The notes beneath the pieces were generated by a model. That model did not search any database, was not told the origin of the DNA, and saw only the letters and a program-made list of their open reading frames with translations. Of a stretch of 64,000 nt of DNA, positions 12,807 to 21,672 are shown piece after piece. How positions within the stretch are numbered: position 1 is the stretch's first letter; each line of letters begins with the position of its first letter. The translations under genes were made by a program, and so were the position numbers. Origin of the DNA: Bradyrhizobium sp. Y36 (GTDB lineage: Bacteria > Pseudomonadota > Alphaproteobacteria > Rhizobiales > Xanthobacteraceae); the NCBI RefSeq assembly GCF_002531575.1, contig NZ_NWTI01000001.1:269501-333500 (forward strand), read 5' to 3'.

Positions 12807-15566
12807 CTACAGCGTCTTCAAATACTCGATCAGGTCGTAGCGCTCGGCATCGTCCTTGAACTCGCGGCCGATGACGCCGTCACGCTTCGGCTCGCCCGGC
12901 TTTCGTTCGAAGGAATGGCCGAGCACGCTGTTGCCCTGGACCGGCTGGCCATCAGATCTCATTGCTGAGAACTCGGTCTCACCCGTCTTGCACTTCTCGT
13001 TTGCGGTCACGGCAAAGCCGACAGTCACGGGATCATAATCGCGGCGGCCCATGCAGAATTTGGTCGGGCGCTCGCTCGCCGGCTTCAGCAGCCAATACAG
13101 CGAGGGCACCGAGCCATTGTGCAGGTAAGGCGCGGTGGCCCAGATGCCGTTCAACGGCCGCGCGCGATAGCGCGGATCGGGCGCCGGATTGAGACAGTTC
13201 TTGCGCGCCAGATTCCATATTTTCGCGCGTTCGGCCTCCGGCACCTTCTCGTCGTCCATCCATTTGCGGGCGACGAGATCGACCACCGTCATGAGGCCGA
13301 GTGCATAGACCATCTCATTGGGGGACTTGCTCGCGGTCGGGATGTCGCATTGCCACCAGGTCTGGAGGTCGGCGGTGTTCACCTTCAGAAAACCAGGCAC
13401 ATCGACGATCCTGTTGCTGAGCACGAGCGACTGCTCGGGATCGGTGCTGATCTCCTTGAGCGGGATCGTGACGGCGTTCAGCACCTTGCTGTCGCCGCTC
13501 GGCTCCCAATGCGACGAGGACCAGAACGCATCGGTATTGACGGCCGGCAGGTGACATCCCGAGCACATCTCATCGTAGATCTTGCGGCCATTGTCGGCCT
13601 TCTTCTGATCGATCCTCCAGGCGTCGCCGAGGATCTGTGACGGCCATTGGGGCGAGCGCAGACCGCCGAACGTCTTCTTGGGATCGGCCGACTTGAACGG
13701 ATCGGGGCCTCGCAGCATGTCCTCGATCCAGCCGAGCGTCCTGATATTGACCGAGGATCGCCAGATCCTGTCTTCCGGATAGGCGTCGGACAGATTGAGC
13801 AGCGCAGTGACGCCGAGCGCTTCGCCGGCATTGCGGATCAGCGGCTGCTCGATCGAGGCGTCATATTGGGCGAACTTGAACCAGGGCACGGTCCAGATCG
13901 CGGGGTAGCTGACCGGCGCGTCCTGGGCGTGCAGGTTCTTCTCGAATCCCTTGATCCCGCTCAGCGCGAGGTCCTGCGAGAAGACCTGGTTGCCGATGCG
14001 ATTGAGGGCGTCGAGGCGGCCGAACCCTTCCTCAGTGTCCTGCTGCTGCCTGCCGTTCCAGGTCTTCTTGCCTTCAACCGTCTTCTGCTGGGTTTTCGCC
14101 CAGTCGATCAGGAATGTGCCGATCGCGCTCAGCTTCTGCTTGAGCGCGGCGCGGTCCGCCTTGCTGGAATCGGGACCGAGCACGCGGTCGGCAAAGCGGT
14201 TGAAGCGGAACGGAACGTACAGGGTGTAGGCGATCGACAGGCCGGTGGAGAGTTCCAGCTTCTTCAGGTCGGTCATCGCCGGGCCGCCGTCGAAGCGGAC
14301 GTCCACGCCCTGGTAATGGATCTGGCCGGTGTGGCAGGCCGCGCAGGTCAGCCCGATCTTGTCTTCCTCGCGACGGCCGGTCGCGGGATCGACGACGCCG
14401 GTCATCCGCGCGAAACCGACCGGCAGGCCGTCGACGTTCTCCGCCGGCGTCCACCTGGTCGACCAGTCCGGCACCTGCGTCGTCTCATAGACATTGGCGT
14501 AACCGAAGCGGCGCAACGTCGTCGTGTCGGTCTGGATCGACTGCGGGCTCGGGATGAAGCCGAAGCGTTCGAGATAGCCGCTGTCCTTCATCATGCCCGG
14601 CTTCGAGAGCAGATGCAGGCGCGGCTGCTCCAGCGCCATGAACCATTCATAGGGCACCGGGAAGGTCGCGGTGCCCTGGCTGGCATGGTGGAACCAGTGC
14701 CGGTCCTTCAGCGACCAGTTCTGATCGAGCCAGTAAGCGGCCTTTGCCGCGGGCGCCGCGGGCAGCGGCGGCGGCAGAAGGTTCACCAGGATGCCCTTCT
14801 GCGGCAGCATGGCGCGGATCTGGTTGGGGAATTCGGCCACTGCGACAAGCGCAACGAGGCCAATGGCAACCAGCAGGGCGGCAAGCTTGAGGGCGCCCCG
14901 CACCACGCGCTGGCAGGTCGACAGCACCGGCGGGACCAGAAGCTGGTTGATACGCGCGGGGAATTGGCGCTCGTTGAACAGCGTGCGCACGTCGGCAACG
15001 CTGAGATAGCGATCCTCGCCCGTGCCCTTGCCGATGATCTTCAGTAGGATCGGCCATTCGAACTTCATCAGCAGCGGATAGTACCAGCGCGCGGCGCTGC
15101 CGGCGCGCTTGAGGTTGTCGCGCATGAAGACGTCGATTTCTGAGGCGTTGAGGCCCGGCTCGGAGCCGCCGTTCGGGTCAGTGTAGGTCCGGCCGAAACT
15201 CGCAAACCGCGCGATCTCGTCCTCGTTGACCTTGCCGTCGACGCCGAGGATGCGCGAGCCGGCGCCGCGCTTGTCCAGCGGACCGCCGCGCAGCGCGTCG
15301 AGCTGCGCGCCCGAGACGATGCTTTTCAGGATGTGGCCGAGACCGTTGGCAATGAGCGCCACCCCGCGAACCTGGACGCGCGCAGAGGCCTTTTTCAGCC
15401 CGGTCTCGCCGGTCGCGTTCGCAATCGTCTCCGACAGCTTGCCGAGCGGAACGGTGCCGCCCTCGACGAAGCCTTCGCCGACGAGGCCGCGCAGGAAGGG
15501 GCAGGGATTGTTCGGCGAGACCTGGATCGAAGGGTTGAATGGCGGTTTCGAAGCGGGGTCATGCAT
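12807..15566 (-). CDS. Membrane-anchored di-haem cytochrome c with haem-thiolate-peroxidase-like N-terminus
   Basis: A 919-residue protein. Residues 1-215 are soluble and contain PCPFLRGLVGEGF around Cys22, a pattern resembling the PCP box of family-2 (chloroperoxidase/peroxygenase) haem-thiolate enzymes. A later NEDEIARFASFG recalls their EHDxSLSR box. One transmembrane helix follows at about 225-245. The large C-terminal part holds two haem-c motifs, CAACH near 409 and CSGCH near 669, plus the YLHNGSVPSLYWLL segment seen in RoxA-like/di-haem peroxidase proteins. The haem-c part must be periplasmic, which places the N-terminal domain in the cytoplasm. Start 15566 has AGGA upstream; an in-frame TTG lies 16 codons earlier. 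The cytochrome call is solid, the peroxidase-like domain is an inference. It could act as a quinone- or peroxide-linked oxidoreductase. Confidence 0.8.
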   Translation of the reverse strand: MHDPASKPPFNPSIQVSPNNPCPFLRGLVGEGFVEGGTVPLGKLSETIANATGETGLKKASARVQVRGVALIANGLGHILKSIVSGAQLDALRGGPLDKRGAGSRILGVDGKVNEDEIARFASFGRTYTDPNGGSEPGLNASEIDVFMRDNLKRAGSAARWYYPLLMKFEWPILLKIIGKGTGEDRYLSVADVRTLFNERQFPARINQLLVPPVLSTCQRVVRGALKLAALLVAIGLVALVAVAEFPNQIRAMLPQKGILVNLLPPPLPAAPAAKAAYWLDQNWSLKDRHWFHHASQGTATFPVPYEWFMALEQPRLHLLSKPGMMKDSGYLERFGFIPSPQSIQTDTTTLRRFGYANVYETTQVPDWSTRWTPAENVDGLPVGFARMTGVVDPATGRREEDKIGLTCAACHTGQIHYQGVDVRFDGGPAMTDLKKLELSTGLSIAYTLYVPFRFNRFADRVLGPDSSKADRAALKQKLSAIGTFLIDWAKTQQKTVEGKKTWNGRQQQDTEEGFGRLDALNRIGNQVFSQDLALSGIKGFEKNLHAQDAPVSYPAIWTVPWFKFAQYDASIEQPLIRNAGEALGVTALLNLSDAYPEDRIWRSSVNIRTLGWIEDMLRGPDPFKSADPKKTFGGLRSPQWPSQILGDAWRIDQKKADNGRKIYDEMCSGCHLPAVNTDAFWSSSHWEPSGDSKVLNAVTIPLKEISTDPEQSLVLSNRIVDVPGFLKVNTADLQTWWQCDIPTASKSPNEMVYALGLMTVVDLVARKWMDDEKVPEAERAKIWNLARKNCLNPAPDPRYRARPLNGIWATAPYLHNGSVPSLYWLLKPASERPTKFCMGRRDYDPVTVGFAVTANEKCKTGETEFSAMRSDGQPVQGNSVLGHSFERKPGEPKRDGVIGREFKDDAERYDLIEYLKTL

Positions 15567-15763
15567 GGCCCAAAATCCTGAAAACGGAGAATTGTGAAAT
15601 GGCGCGCCGATCAAGCGCGGAAAGTCCTAACAAACCGACAGCAAGCTATACTACTTGAGCGTGTAGCGAAGTGTGGCCGATTTCACTGTCCTGTCAACAA
15701 AAGCAGGGGTGTTCTGGCAAGGAAACTGCGTCAACGACCGCCGGGAGACGCGCGGCCCGCTTG

Positions 15764-17560
15764 TCAGGACTCGGCGGCGCGTTTGACGTCGCTCTGCACC
15801 AGGGTCAGCTTGCCGAGCGGCACGCCGGCCTTCAGCAGCCCCTCGCGATAATGGGCGAGATTCTCGGGCTTCTTCCAATGGAAGTTGCGCAAGTGACGAT
15901 CGACGTTGAGAGTCGGATAATTGCGCATCAGCACGGAGGTTGCTTCGCTCGCCTCGGCGCTGCGTCCCAATTCCGCCAGGGCCGCGGCGCGGATCGCCAG
16001 CGCCTGCAGGTGGTTGGGGTTGACGTAAAGCTGCTCGCGCGCCCATGACAGGGTCGCGTCATATTGGCGCAACAGATAGTGGCTGAAGGCGTTCAGGGCC
16101 GCCCATTGATAGCGCGGGTCGCTGTTGTCGCGCTGCGCGGCCATCGAGAACAGCTCGATCGCCTCGCGGTGCTCGCCGATGACGAAATGGCAGATGCCGA
16201 GCACGCCGCGTGCGCCATTGTCGTAGGGGTTGAGCGCGACGGCGCGCTTGGCCGCATCCATCGCGGCCTCGTAATGGCCCTCCATCGCATGCGCCCAGGA
16301 CAGGATCGAGAACGCGAAGGAGGAGCGCGGGTCGAGCCGGACGCTGGTTTCGGCGAGGTTCATCGCCTCGGCCCACATCTCGCGCGTGCCCTTGACCCAG
16401 CCGAACTGGATGCTCTGGATCTGGATCGTGGCGAGATAGGCGTGCGCAATCGACAGTTTGGGATCGAGCCGGATGGCCTCCCGGAACAGCTCGACGGCGG
16501 CGGCCAGGTCTTCCTTGGTCTGCCGGTAGTAGTGCGACAGGCCCTTGAGGAAGCGGTCCCAGGCGGTCACGTCGGTCGAGAGCCGCGCCGGCGCCGAGGC
16601 TTCCGCACGGACGATCTCGGTGGCGATGGCGGCGGACAGGTTGGTGGTGATCTCGTCCTGCATCGCGAAGAGATCGCCGATATCGCGGTCGTAGCGGCCG
16701 GTCCAGAGCTGCTCGCCCGTCTCCGGCGCGATCAGCTCGGCGGTGACGCGGATCTTGGCGCCGGCGCGCCGCACCGAGCCCTGGATCAGATAGGTGGCGT
16801 CGATCTCGCGTGCGATCAGGCGCGTGCTGGTGTTCTTGCCCTTGAAGGCGAAGGTCGAGTTGCGGCTCAGCACGCGATAGAAGGATTGCAGCGACAGCGC
16901 GTGGATCAGATCCTCGGTGAGGCCGTCGGAGAAATATTCGTCCTGGGCGTCGCTGAGATTGGCGAAGGGCAGCACGCCGACGATCGCGGTGCGGTACTGT
17001 TGCGAGAGGGCGGATGCCTCCCGGAGCTCTGGCGCGAGCGCCGGTGCGCCCTCGGGCGTCCAGGTAAAGACCCCGAGCGGATCCTTGATGTTCTTGAAGC
17101 GATGGTTGCCGGCATCGACCAGCGGCACGGCGAGATGCTTGCCGGCTTCGCGATAGGCCTTGGCCGAGATCGCGAAGCCGCCGGGGCTCGCCACCGATTC
17201 CAGGCGGACGGCAATGTTGACGTCGTCACCGAACACCTCGTCCTCGTCGGCGATGACATCGCCCATGTGGATGCCGAGGCGGAACTGCATGGCGCGGTCG
17301 GCGGGAAGATGGTGATTGCGCTCCGCCATCAGCGTCTGCATCGCGATCGCGGCCTCGGTGGCACCGACGATGGAGGGGAACTCCAGCAGGAATCCGTCGC
17401 CGGTGTTCTTCACGACGCGGCCGCCGTGATTGAGGATGATCGGGTGGATCGCGGCGCGATGGGCCTTGAAGGCGGCATGGGTGCCGGCCTCGTCGCTGCC
17501 CATCATGCGCGAATAGCCGGCGACATCGGCGCAGACGATGGCGGCCAGACGTCTTTCCAT
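15764..17560 (-). CDS. Class III adenylate cyclase - TolB-like domain - TPR protein
   Basis: A 598-residue multidomain protein. Residues 1-165 form a class III nucleotide cyclase domain: metal-binding Asp in IVCADVAGYS and in NTGDGFLLEF, Lys of VKNTGDG and Asp of FGDDVNIAVR as adenine-selecting residues, and the conserved Asn/Arg in the last motif. Residues about 205-330 (VLPFANLSDAQDEYFSDGL ... EQLWTGRYDR) match the TolB-like/FlgO-type domain common beside cyclases in Bradyrhizobium. TPR-like helices fill about 370-580. The ATG at 17560 is chosen because the cyclase fold starts there (MERRLAAIVCAD); the frame stays open 59 codons upstream. Probable role: cAMP synthesis in response to a protein or ligand bound by the TolB/TPR part. 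No membrane segment is seen. Confidence 0.9.
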   Translation of the reverse strand: MERRLAAIVCADVAGYSRMMGSDEAGTHAAFKAHRAAIHPIILNHGGRVVKNTGDGFLLEFPSIVGATEAAIAMQTLMAERNHHLPADRAMQFRLGIHMGDVIADEDEVFGDDVNIAVRLESVASPGGFAISAKAYREAGKHLAVPLVDAGNHRFKNIKDPLGVFTWTPEGAPALAPELREASALSQQYRTAIVGVLPFANLSDAQDEYFSDGLTEDLIHALSLQSFYRVLSRNSTFAFKGKNTSTRLIAREIDATYLIQGSVRRAGAKIRVTAELIAPETGEQLWTGRYDRDIGDLFAMQDEITTNLSAAIATEIVRAEASAPARLSTDVTAWDRFLKGLSHYYRQTKEDLAAAVELFREAIRLDPKLSIAHAYLATIQIQSIQFGWVKGTREMWAEAMNLAETSVRLDPRSSFAFSILSWAHAMEGHYEAAMDAAKRAVALNPYDNGARGVLGICHFVIGEHREAIELFSMAAQRDNSDPRYQWAALNAFSHYLLRQYDATLSWAREQLYVNPNHLQALAIRAAALAELGRSAEASEATSVLMRNYPTLNVDRHLRNFHWKKPENLAHYREGLLKAGVPLGKLTLVQSDVKRAAES

Positions 17561-17796
17561 ATTCCCGGAGCTCCAAGGGAGGACAGACCGGCCACGACGT
17601 GGCAGTCGCCTCGAATCCCGCATTTCAAGAACTCTGCCTTTATAGAGCAGATGCGGCCGAGCGATAGTATGATCCGCATTGCAAATTCGAGGTAAATCCC
17701 ACGCAATTCCGGCGGTGGACGAGACGTGGCGAACCAACTAAGCCCATACCCTGCCTCGTGCCTTGGGCCGGGGCCGACGGTGAGGGCACGTCACAC

Positions 17797-18429
17797 ATGC
17801 TGGGCATTCACGAAATCTGGCTGTTCATCCTGTCGGGCGTGCTGCTCAACATCACGCCGGGGCCGGACTCGGTCTACGTCATCGGCCGCAGCATGCAGAT
17901 GGGCTGGCGGGGCGGAGCCGCCGCCGCATTGGGCATCAGTTGCGGCTGCTTTGTCCATGTTGCGGGCGCAGCGATCGGGCTTTCCGCCCTGCTGATGGCC
18001 TCATCCACGGCCTTCTCGATCCTGAAGCTGGTCGGCGCGGCCTATCTGGTCGTCACGGGATTGCAGATGCTGTGGTCGCGGCCGGTGCTCACGGCGGTGA
18101 AAGACGAGGCCGAGCGGAGCTCGCTGCGGCGGGTCTTCCTCCAGGGTGTCTTCACCAACGCGCTCAATCCCAAGGTCGCGCTGTTCTTCCTGGCCTTCCT
18201 GCCGCAATTCGTCGCAGTCGATTCGCCGCACAAGCCGCTCGCCTTCCTGACGCTCGGCCTGATCTTCATCTTCACGGGAACGCTGTGGTGCCTGGTGCTG
18301 GCGGCGTTCGCGGCGAAGGCCGCTCACCGGCTGCGCAAGTCCGAAGGCGCGATCGCCTGGGTCAATCGCGCGCTCGGCGGTCTCTTCATCTATCTCGGCA
18401 TCCGCGTCGCCATGCTGGAGACGCGGTAA
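17797..18429 (+). CDS. LysE/RhtB-family amino-acid exporter
   Basis: A 210-residue inner-membrane protein with five to six hydrophobic segments. The N-terminus has the family signature NITPGPDSVYVIGRS (usually NxxPGPD near the end of helix 1). FTNALNPKVALFFLAFLPQF in the middle also matches LysE/RhtB exporters. The family removes amino acids such as lysine or homoserine/threonine when they accumulate. Start 17797 has GAGG about twelve bases upstream and places the first helix at the N-terminus. The GFA gene follows on the same strand after 65 bp and could be co-transcribed. Confidence 0.9.
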   Translation: MLGIHEIWLFILSGVLLNITPGPDSVYVIGRSMQMGWRGGAAAALGISCGCFVHVAGAAIGLSALLMASSTAFSILKLVGAAYLVVTGLQMLWSRPVLTAVKDEAERSSLRRVFLQGVFTNALNPKVALFFLAFLPQFVAVDSPHKPLAFLTLGLIFIFTGTLWCLVLAAFAAKAAHRLRKSEGAIAWVNRALGGLFIYLGIRVAMLETR

Positions 18430-18494
18430 CCTCATTCGAACGAACGAGGTTCGGTGCGCAATCGGCCCAAGAGAGGCCGCGCGGGGAGGTCTTG

Positions 18495-18905
18495 ATGGTT
18501 CGTGGAAGCTGTCTGTGCGGCGCCGTGCGTTTCGAGATCGATCAGGTGCGCGTACTGACGCACTGCCACTGCACCAATTGCCGCAAGCTGACCGGCGCGG
18601 CCTTCGCAACCTACGCCCATGTCGATGCCGACAAGTTTCGCTTCGTGACCGGCGAGGACGCGACCGTGGCTTACGAATCCGCGCCGGGCAGTTTCCGCCA
18701 TCGCTGCAAGATTTGCGGTTGCCTGACGCCGGGCAAGGCAAGCTACCTGCCGACCGTCAGCATTCCCGCCGGCCTGCTCGACGATGATCCGCAAGTCCGG
18801 CCCCGCCTGCACGTCTTCACCTCGTCGCGCGCGCCGTGGTGGACCATCGAGGACGACCTGCCTCAATACGAAAAGTTTGTGCCGGGTTACGAGCCGAAAT
18901 CCTAG
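18495..18905 (+). CDS. GFA-family protein (CENP-V/GFA zinc domain)
   Basis: A 136-residue zinc protein of the glutathione-dependent formaldehyde-activating (GFA) family. All expected cysteine sets are present: GSCLCGAV near residue 5, HCHCTNCRK near 25 and RCKICG near 75. These bind a structural and a catalytic zinc. The start has GGGGAGG six bases upstream. The stop codon overlaps the stop of the convergent TauE gene in a shared CTAG (18902-18905). The biochemical substrate is unclear for most members; formaldehyde-glutathione chemistry is only a family label. Confidence 0.88.
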   Translation: MVRGSCLCGAVRFEIDQVRVLTHCHCTNCRKLTGAAFATYAHVDADKFRFVTGEDATVAYESAPGSFRHRCKICGCLTPGKASYLPTVSIPAGLLDDDPQVRPRLHVFTSSRAPWWTIEDDLPQYEKFVPGYEPKS

Positions 18906-19654
18906 GCGAATTCCTTGAGCAGCGCACTGCCGGCCAGATAAAGGCCGAGCAAAATCATCGCGATCAGGAACCAGCGGCGGAACGCCTCCGCCGGCATCCG
19001 CGCCCGCACCGATTGGCCGACGAACATGCCGGCAAAGGCCATCGCCATGCCCACGGCGCCCGGCACGGCATTGGCCGGCGTCAATAATCCGCCGACGGTG
19101 AGGTTGAAGGCGAGGGCCAGCGTTGCCGTCGTGAAGAACACGCCGAGCGCCTGCACCAGCTCGTCCTTCTCCATGCCGATCGCCTGCATGAACGGCATCG
19201 AAGGGATCACCTGCACCCCGGTCGAGGCCGAGATCACGCCGGTGACGACGCCGACCACGCCGCCGACCCATCTCTCGTTCGCGGGCGCGACGTGGAACTT
19301 GAACTTGTTGAGGCCGATCACGGCGTAGATGACGAGCAGGACGCCGAGCACGATCGTGCCGTAGCGCGCATGCGGGCCGGTCAGCGCGCCGGCATTGAGC
19401 CAGCAGCCGATCACGGTGCCGATCATCAGCGGCCATAGCCGCCGCAGGATGTCGCGCAAATAGGGCCCGGCGAAGGTCTGCCAGATGTTGGTGACGATGG
19501 CCGGCACGATCACGATGGCGATGGCGCGGCTGGGCGCCATGCTCACCGCGAGCAGGCCCATGGAGACCGTCGGCAGGCCGAGGCCGACCACGCCCTTGAC
19601 GAATCCGGCGATCAGGAAGACGGCGGCGATGAGAATGAGGAGCGGGTCGATCAT
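18902..19654 (-). CDS. TauE/SafE-family sulfite or organo-anion exporter
   Basis: A 250-residue integral membrane protein with about eight hydrophobic helices. The two repeated halves of the family are visible (AAVFLIAGFVKGVVGLGLPTV near the N-terminus and VVGVVTGVISASTGVQVIPSMPF in the middle). The family moves sulfite, sulfonates or small organic acids across the inner membrane. It is divergent from a LysR regulator across 95 bp, so the regulator probably controls it. The start at ATG 19654 has no strong ribosome-binding site; a TTG twelve codons earlier is possible. Confidence 0.87.
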   Translation of the reverse strand: MIDPLLILIAAVFLIAGFVKGVVGLGLPTVSMGLLAVSMAPSRAIAIVIVPAIVTNIWQTFAGPYLRDILRRLWPLMIGTVIGCWLNAGALTGPHARYGTIVLGVLLVIYAVIGLNKFKFHVAPANERWVGGVVGVVTGVISASTGVQVIPSMPFMQAIGMEKDELVQALGVFFTTATLALAFNLTVGGLLTPANAVPGAVGMAMAFAGMFVGQSVRARMPAEAFRRWFLIAMILLGLYLAGSALLKEFA

Positions 19655-19711
19655 GCCGCGCACATTGACCGAAGCGGCGCCCCGGCACAATCTGGAGGTT
19701 CCGGAGATAGC

Positions 19712-19728
19712 CTTCGTTCTCTGCGAAG
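19712..19728. promoter_or_regulatory. Possible LysR box between tauE and lysR
   Basis: The dyad CTTCG-N7-CGAAG contains a T-N11-A core and lies 22 bp before the LysR start, between the two divergent genes. Its position and form fit an autoregulatory LysR site. This has not been compared with other copies. Confidence 0.45.
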
Positions 19729-19749
19729 CCTAAGGAGACCCGACCTGCC

Positions 19750-20640
19750 ATGCGTTTCGACCTTGTCGACCTCCAACTCTTCATCGCGGTCGCCGATCAA
19801 CGCAGCATCACGCGCGGGGCGGAGCGGTCGCATCTGGCGCTTGCCTCGGCCAGCGCGCGCATCAAGGGGCTCGAGGACGCGCTCGGCGTCGCCCTGCTCA
19901 AGCGCGGACGCCGCGGCGTCGAGCTGACCGCGGCGGGCGAGAGCCTGCTCGATCATGCCAGGGTGGTCATCCACCAGATCGACGCCATGCGCGGCGATCT
20001 TGCCGGCTTTGCCAGCGGCGTGCGCGCCAGCGTGCACTTCCTCGTCAACACGTCGGGGCTGTCGGAGCACCTGCCGAAGGCGCTGGCGGGCTTCCTGCAC
20101 GAGCATCGCGATATCGCCGTCGATATCGAGGAGCGCGAGAGCACCGACATCGCGGCCGCGATCACCGCAGGCGCCGCCGATCTCGGCTTCGCCGCCGAGC
20201 ACGCGCTGCCCGACCATATCGAGCGCTTCGTCTTCAGCGAGGACCATTTGACGCTGGTGACGTCCAGGCGCGGCCCGTTCGCGGGCCGCCGCCAGATCGA
20301 TTTTCAGGAGGCGGGCGCGTGCGATTTCGTTGGGCTCACCAGCGCCACCGCGTTGCAGATGCACATCTCGAAGCACGCCGCGCGGCTGGGCATGCGGCCG
20401 CATTACCGTGCGCGGATGCGCGATTTCGACGCGATCTGCCAGATGGTTGCCGCCGATGTCGGCGTCGCCCTGGTGCCGATCTCCGCCGCCCGCCGCTGCG
20501 CCAGGCTGATGCCGCTCGCCATGGTCCGCCTGCGCGACGCCTGGGCGAACAGGAAGCTCGTGATCTGCGCGCGCAGCTTCAAGACGCTGCCGCGGCCGGC
20601 CAAGATGCTGGTGGAGCATTTGCGGGCGGCGGCGGTGTGA
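19750..20640 (+). CDS. LysR-family transcriptional regulator
   Basis: A 296-residue regulator. The N-terminal winged helix-turn-helix (residues 1-60: FDLVDLQLFIAVADQRSITRGAERSHLALASAS) is followed by a linker helix and a periplasmic-binding-protein-like effector domain. It faces the TauE/SafE exporter, the usual arrangement for a LysR protein and its target, and a candidate operator lies between them. A coding role in sulfite or organic-anion efflux is inferred from this neighbourhood only. Confidence 0.92.
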   Translation: MRFDLVDLQLFIAVADQRSITRGAERSHLALASASARIKGLEDALGVALLKRGRRGVELTAAGESLLDHARVVIHQIDAMRGDLAGFASGVRASVHFLVNTSGLSEHLPKALAGFLHEHRDIAVDIEERESTDIAAAITAGAADLGFAAEHALPDHIERFVFSEDHLTLVTSRRGPFAGRRQIDFQEAGACDFVGLTSATALQMHISKHAARLGMRPHYRARMRDFDAICQMVAADVGVALVPISAARRCARLMPLAMVRLRDAWANRKLVICARSFKTLPRPAKMLVEHLRAAAV

Positions 20641-20649
20641 GGCTTCTTA

Positions 20650-20664
20650 CCCTCCAGGGGAGGG
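20650..20664. repeat. Short hairpin repeat CCCTCC-AGG-GGAGGG (copy 1)
   Basis: It lies in the 32-bp gap between two convergent genes, embedded in GGCTTCTTACCCTCCAGG. The same sequence, with one extra T, occurs at 29792-29806, also directly after a stop codon between convergent genes. It may help end both transcripts. Confidence 0.6.
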
Positions 20665-20672
20665 GAAGAGAC

Positions 20673-21650
20673 CTACTTCGCCGTCTCGACCCCGGCGTCC
20701 TTGATCACCTTGGCCCACTTCTTGGTCTCGTCGGCGATGAAGCTCCGAAAATGCTCCGGCTCGTCGCCGACCAGCGTCGCGCCTTGCGCCGCGAGCTTCT
20801 CCTTCACCGCCGGATCCGCCATCGCCTTGGTCGCGAGCGCATGCAGCGCGGTGACGATCTCCTTCGGCGTGCCCTTCGGCGCCACCATGCCGTACCAGTT
20901 CTCGATGCGCAGATCGGGAAAGCCGGCCTCCTGCGTGGTCGGCACGTCGGGCGCGGTCGGGGCGCGCTCGGCCGAGCCGATCGCGATCGGCCGCAACACG
21001 CCGGCCTTGACCTGCGGCAGCAGCACGGGGAGATCGAGGAAGGTCATCTGCACCTGCTGGCCCAGCAGGTCGTTCACGGCCGGCGCGGCGCCGCGATAAG
21101 GCACGTGCACGATGTCGATCTTGGCCGTCAGCTTGAACAATTCACCGGCGAGGTGCGGCAGGCTGCCGGGTCCCGAGGAGGCGAAGTTGAGCTTTCCCGG
21201 CTGCGCCTTGGCGAGCGCGATCAGTTCGCGAATGTCTTTGGCCGGCACGTTGGTGGCGACCACCAGCATTTCCGGCACGGTCGCAACCAGCGTCACCGGC
21301 GTGAGGTCGGCCAGCGTGTCGTAGGCGACCTTCTCCATGCTCGGGCTGATGGCGAGGGCTCCGGCCGAGGAGATCGCGATGGTGTAGCCGTCGGGCGGGG
21401 CCTTGGAGACCGCGTCGGTGCCGAGCACGCCGCCCTGGCCGCCGCGATTGTCGATCACGACCGGCTGCCCCGACAGCTCCGACATGCGCTGGCCGATCAC
21501 CCGCGCGATGATGTCGTTGGGGCCACCGGCCGGGAACGGCACGATCAGCTTGATCGGCTTGGCAGGGAAATTCTGCGCCACCGCCGCTGACGGCAGCAGC
21601 GGGAACGATGCCAGGAACAGTCCAACGAGCAGCCTGCGTGAGATCGTCAT
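20673..21650 (-). CDS. Bug-family tripartite tricarboxylate transporter binding protein
   Basis: A 325-residue periplasmic binding protein (TctC/Bug). The signal peptide (LLVGLFLASFPLLPSAAVAQ) ends near residue 26. The mature part starts NFPAKPIKLIVPFPAGGPNDIIAR, the hallmark of Bug proteins, and RGGQGGVLGTDAVSKAPPDG is the usual ligand-binding loop region. GGGAGG lies five bases before the start. No TctA/TctB membrane partners are nearby, as is common for the many orphan Bug genes in this group. Likely ligand: a small carboxylate, identity unknown. Confidence 0.93.
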   Translation of the reverse strand: MTISRRLLVGLFLASFPLLPSAAVAQNFPAKPIKLIVPFPAGGPNDIIARVIGQRMSELSGQPVVIDNRGGQGGVLGTDAVSKAPPDGYTIAISSAGALAISPSMEKVAYDTLADLTPVTLVATVPEMLVVATNVPAKDIRELIALAKAQPGKLNFASSGPGSLPHLAGELFKLTAKIDIVHVPYRGAAPAVNDLLGQQVQMTFLDLPVLLPQVKAGVLRPIAIGSAERAPTAPDVPTTQEAGFPDLRIENWYGMVAPKGTPKEIVTALHALATKAMADPAVKEKLAAQGATLVGDEPEHFRSFIADETKKWAKVIKDAGVETAK

Positions 21651-21672
21651 GCAAGCCTCCCGCTCGCGATTG

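Noticed and set aside
13647..15047. A 466-codon plus-strand frame opposite the di-haem cytochrome
   Set aside because: The cytochrome frame has two CxxCH motifs and a membrane helix; the opposite frame has no recognisable feature.
16064..17695. A 543-codon plus-strand frame opposite the cyclase-TPR gene
   Set aside because: Same reason: it mirrors the real minus-strand gene and shows no domain.
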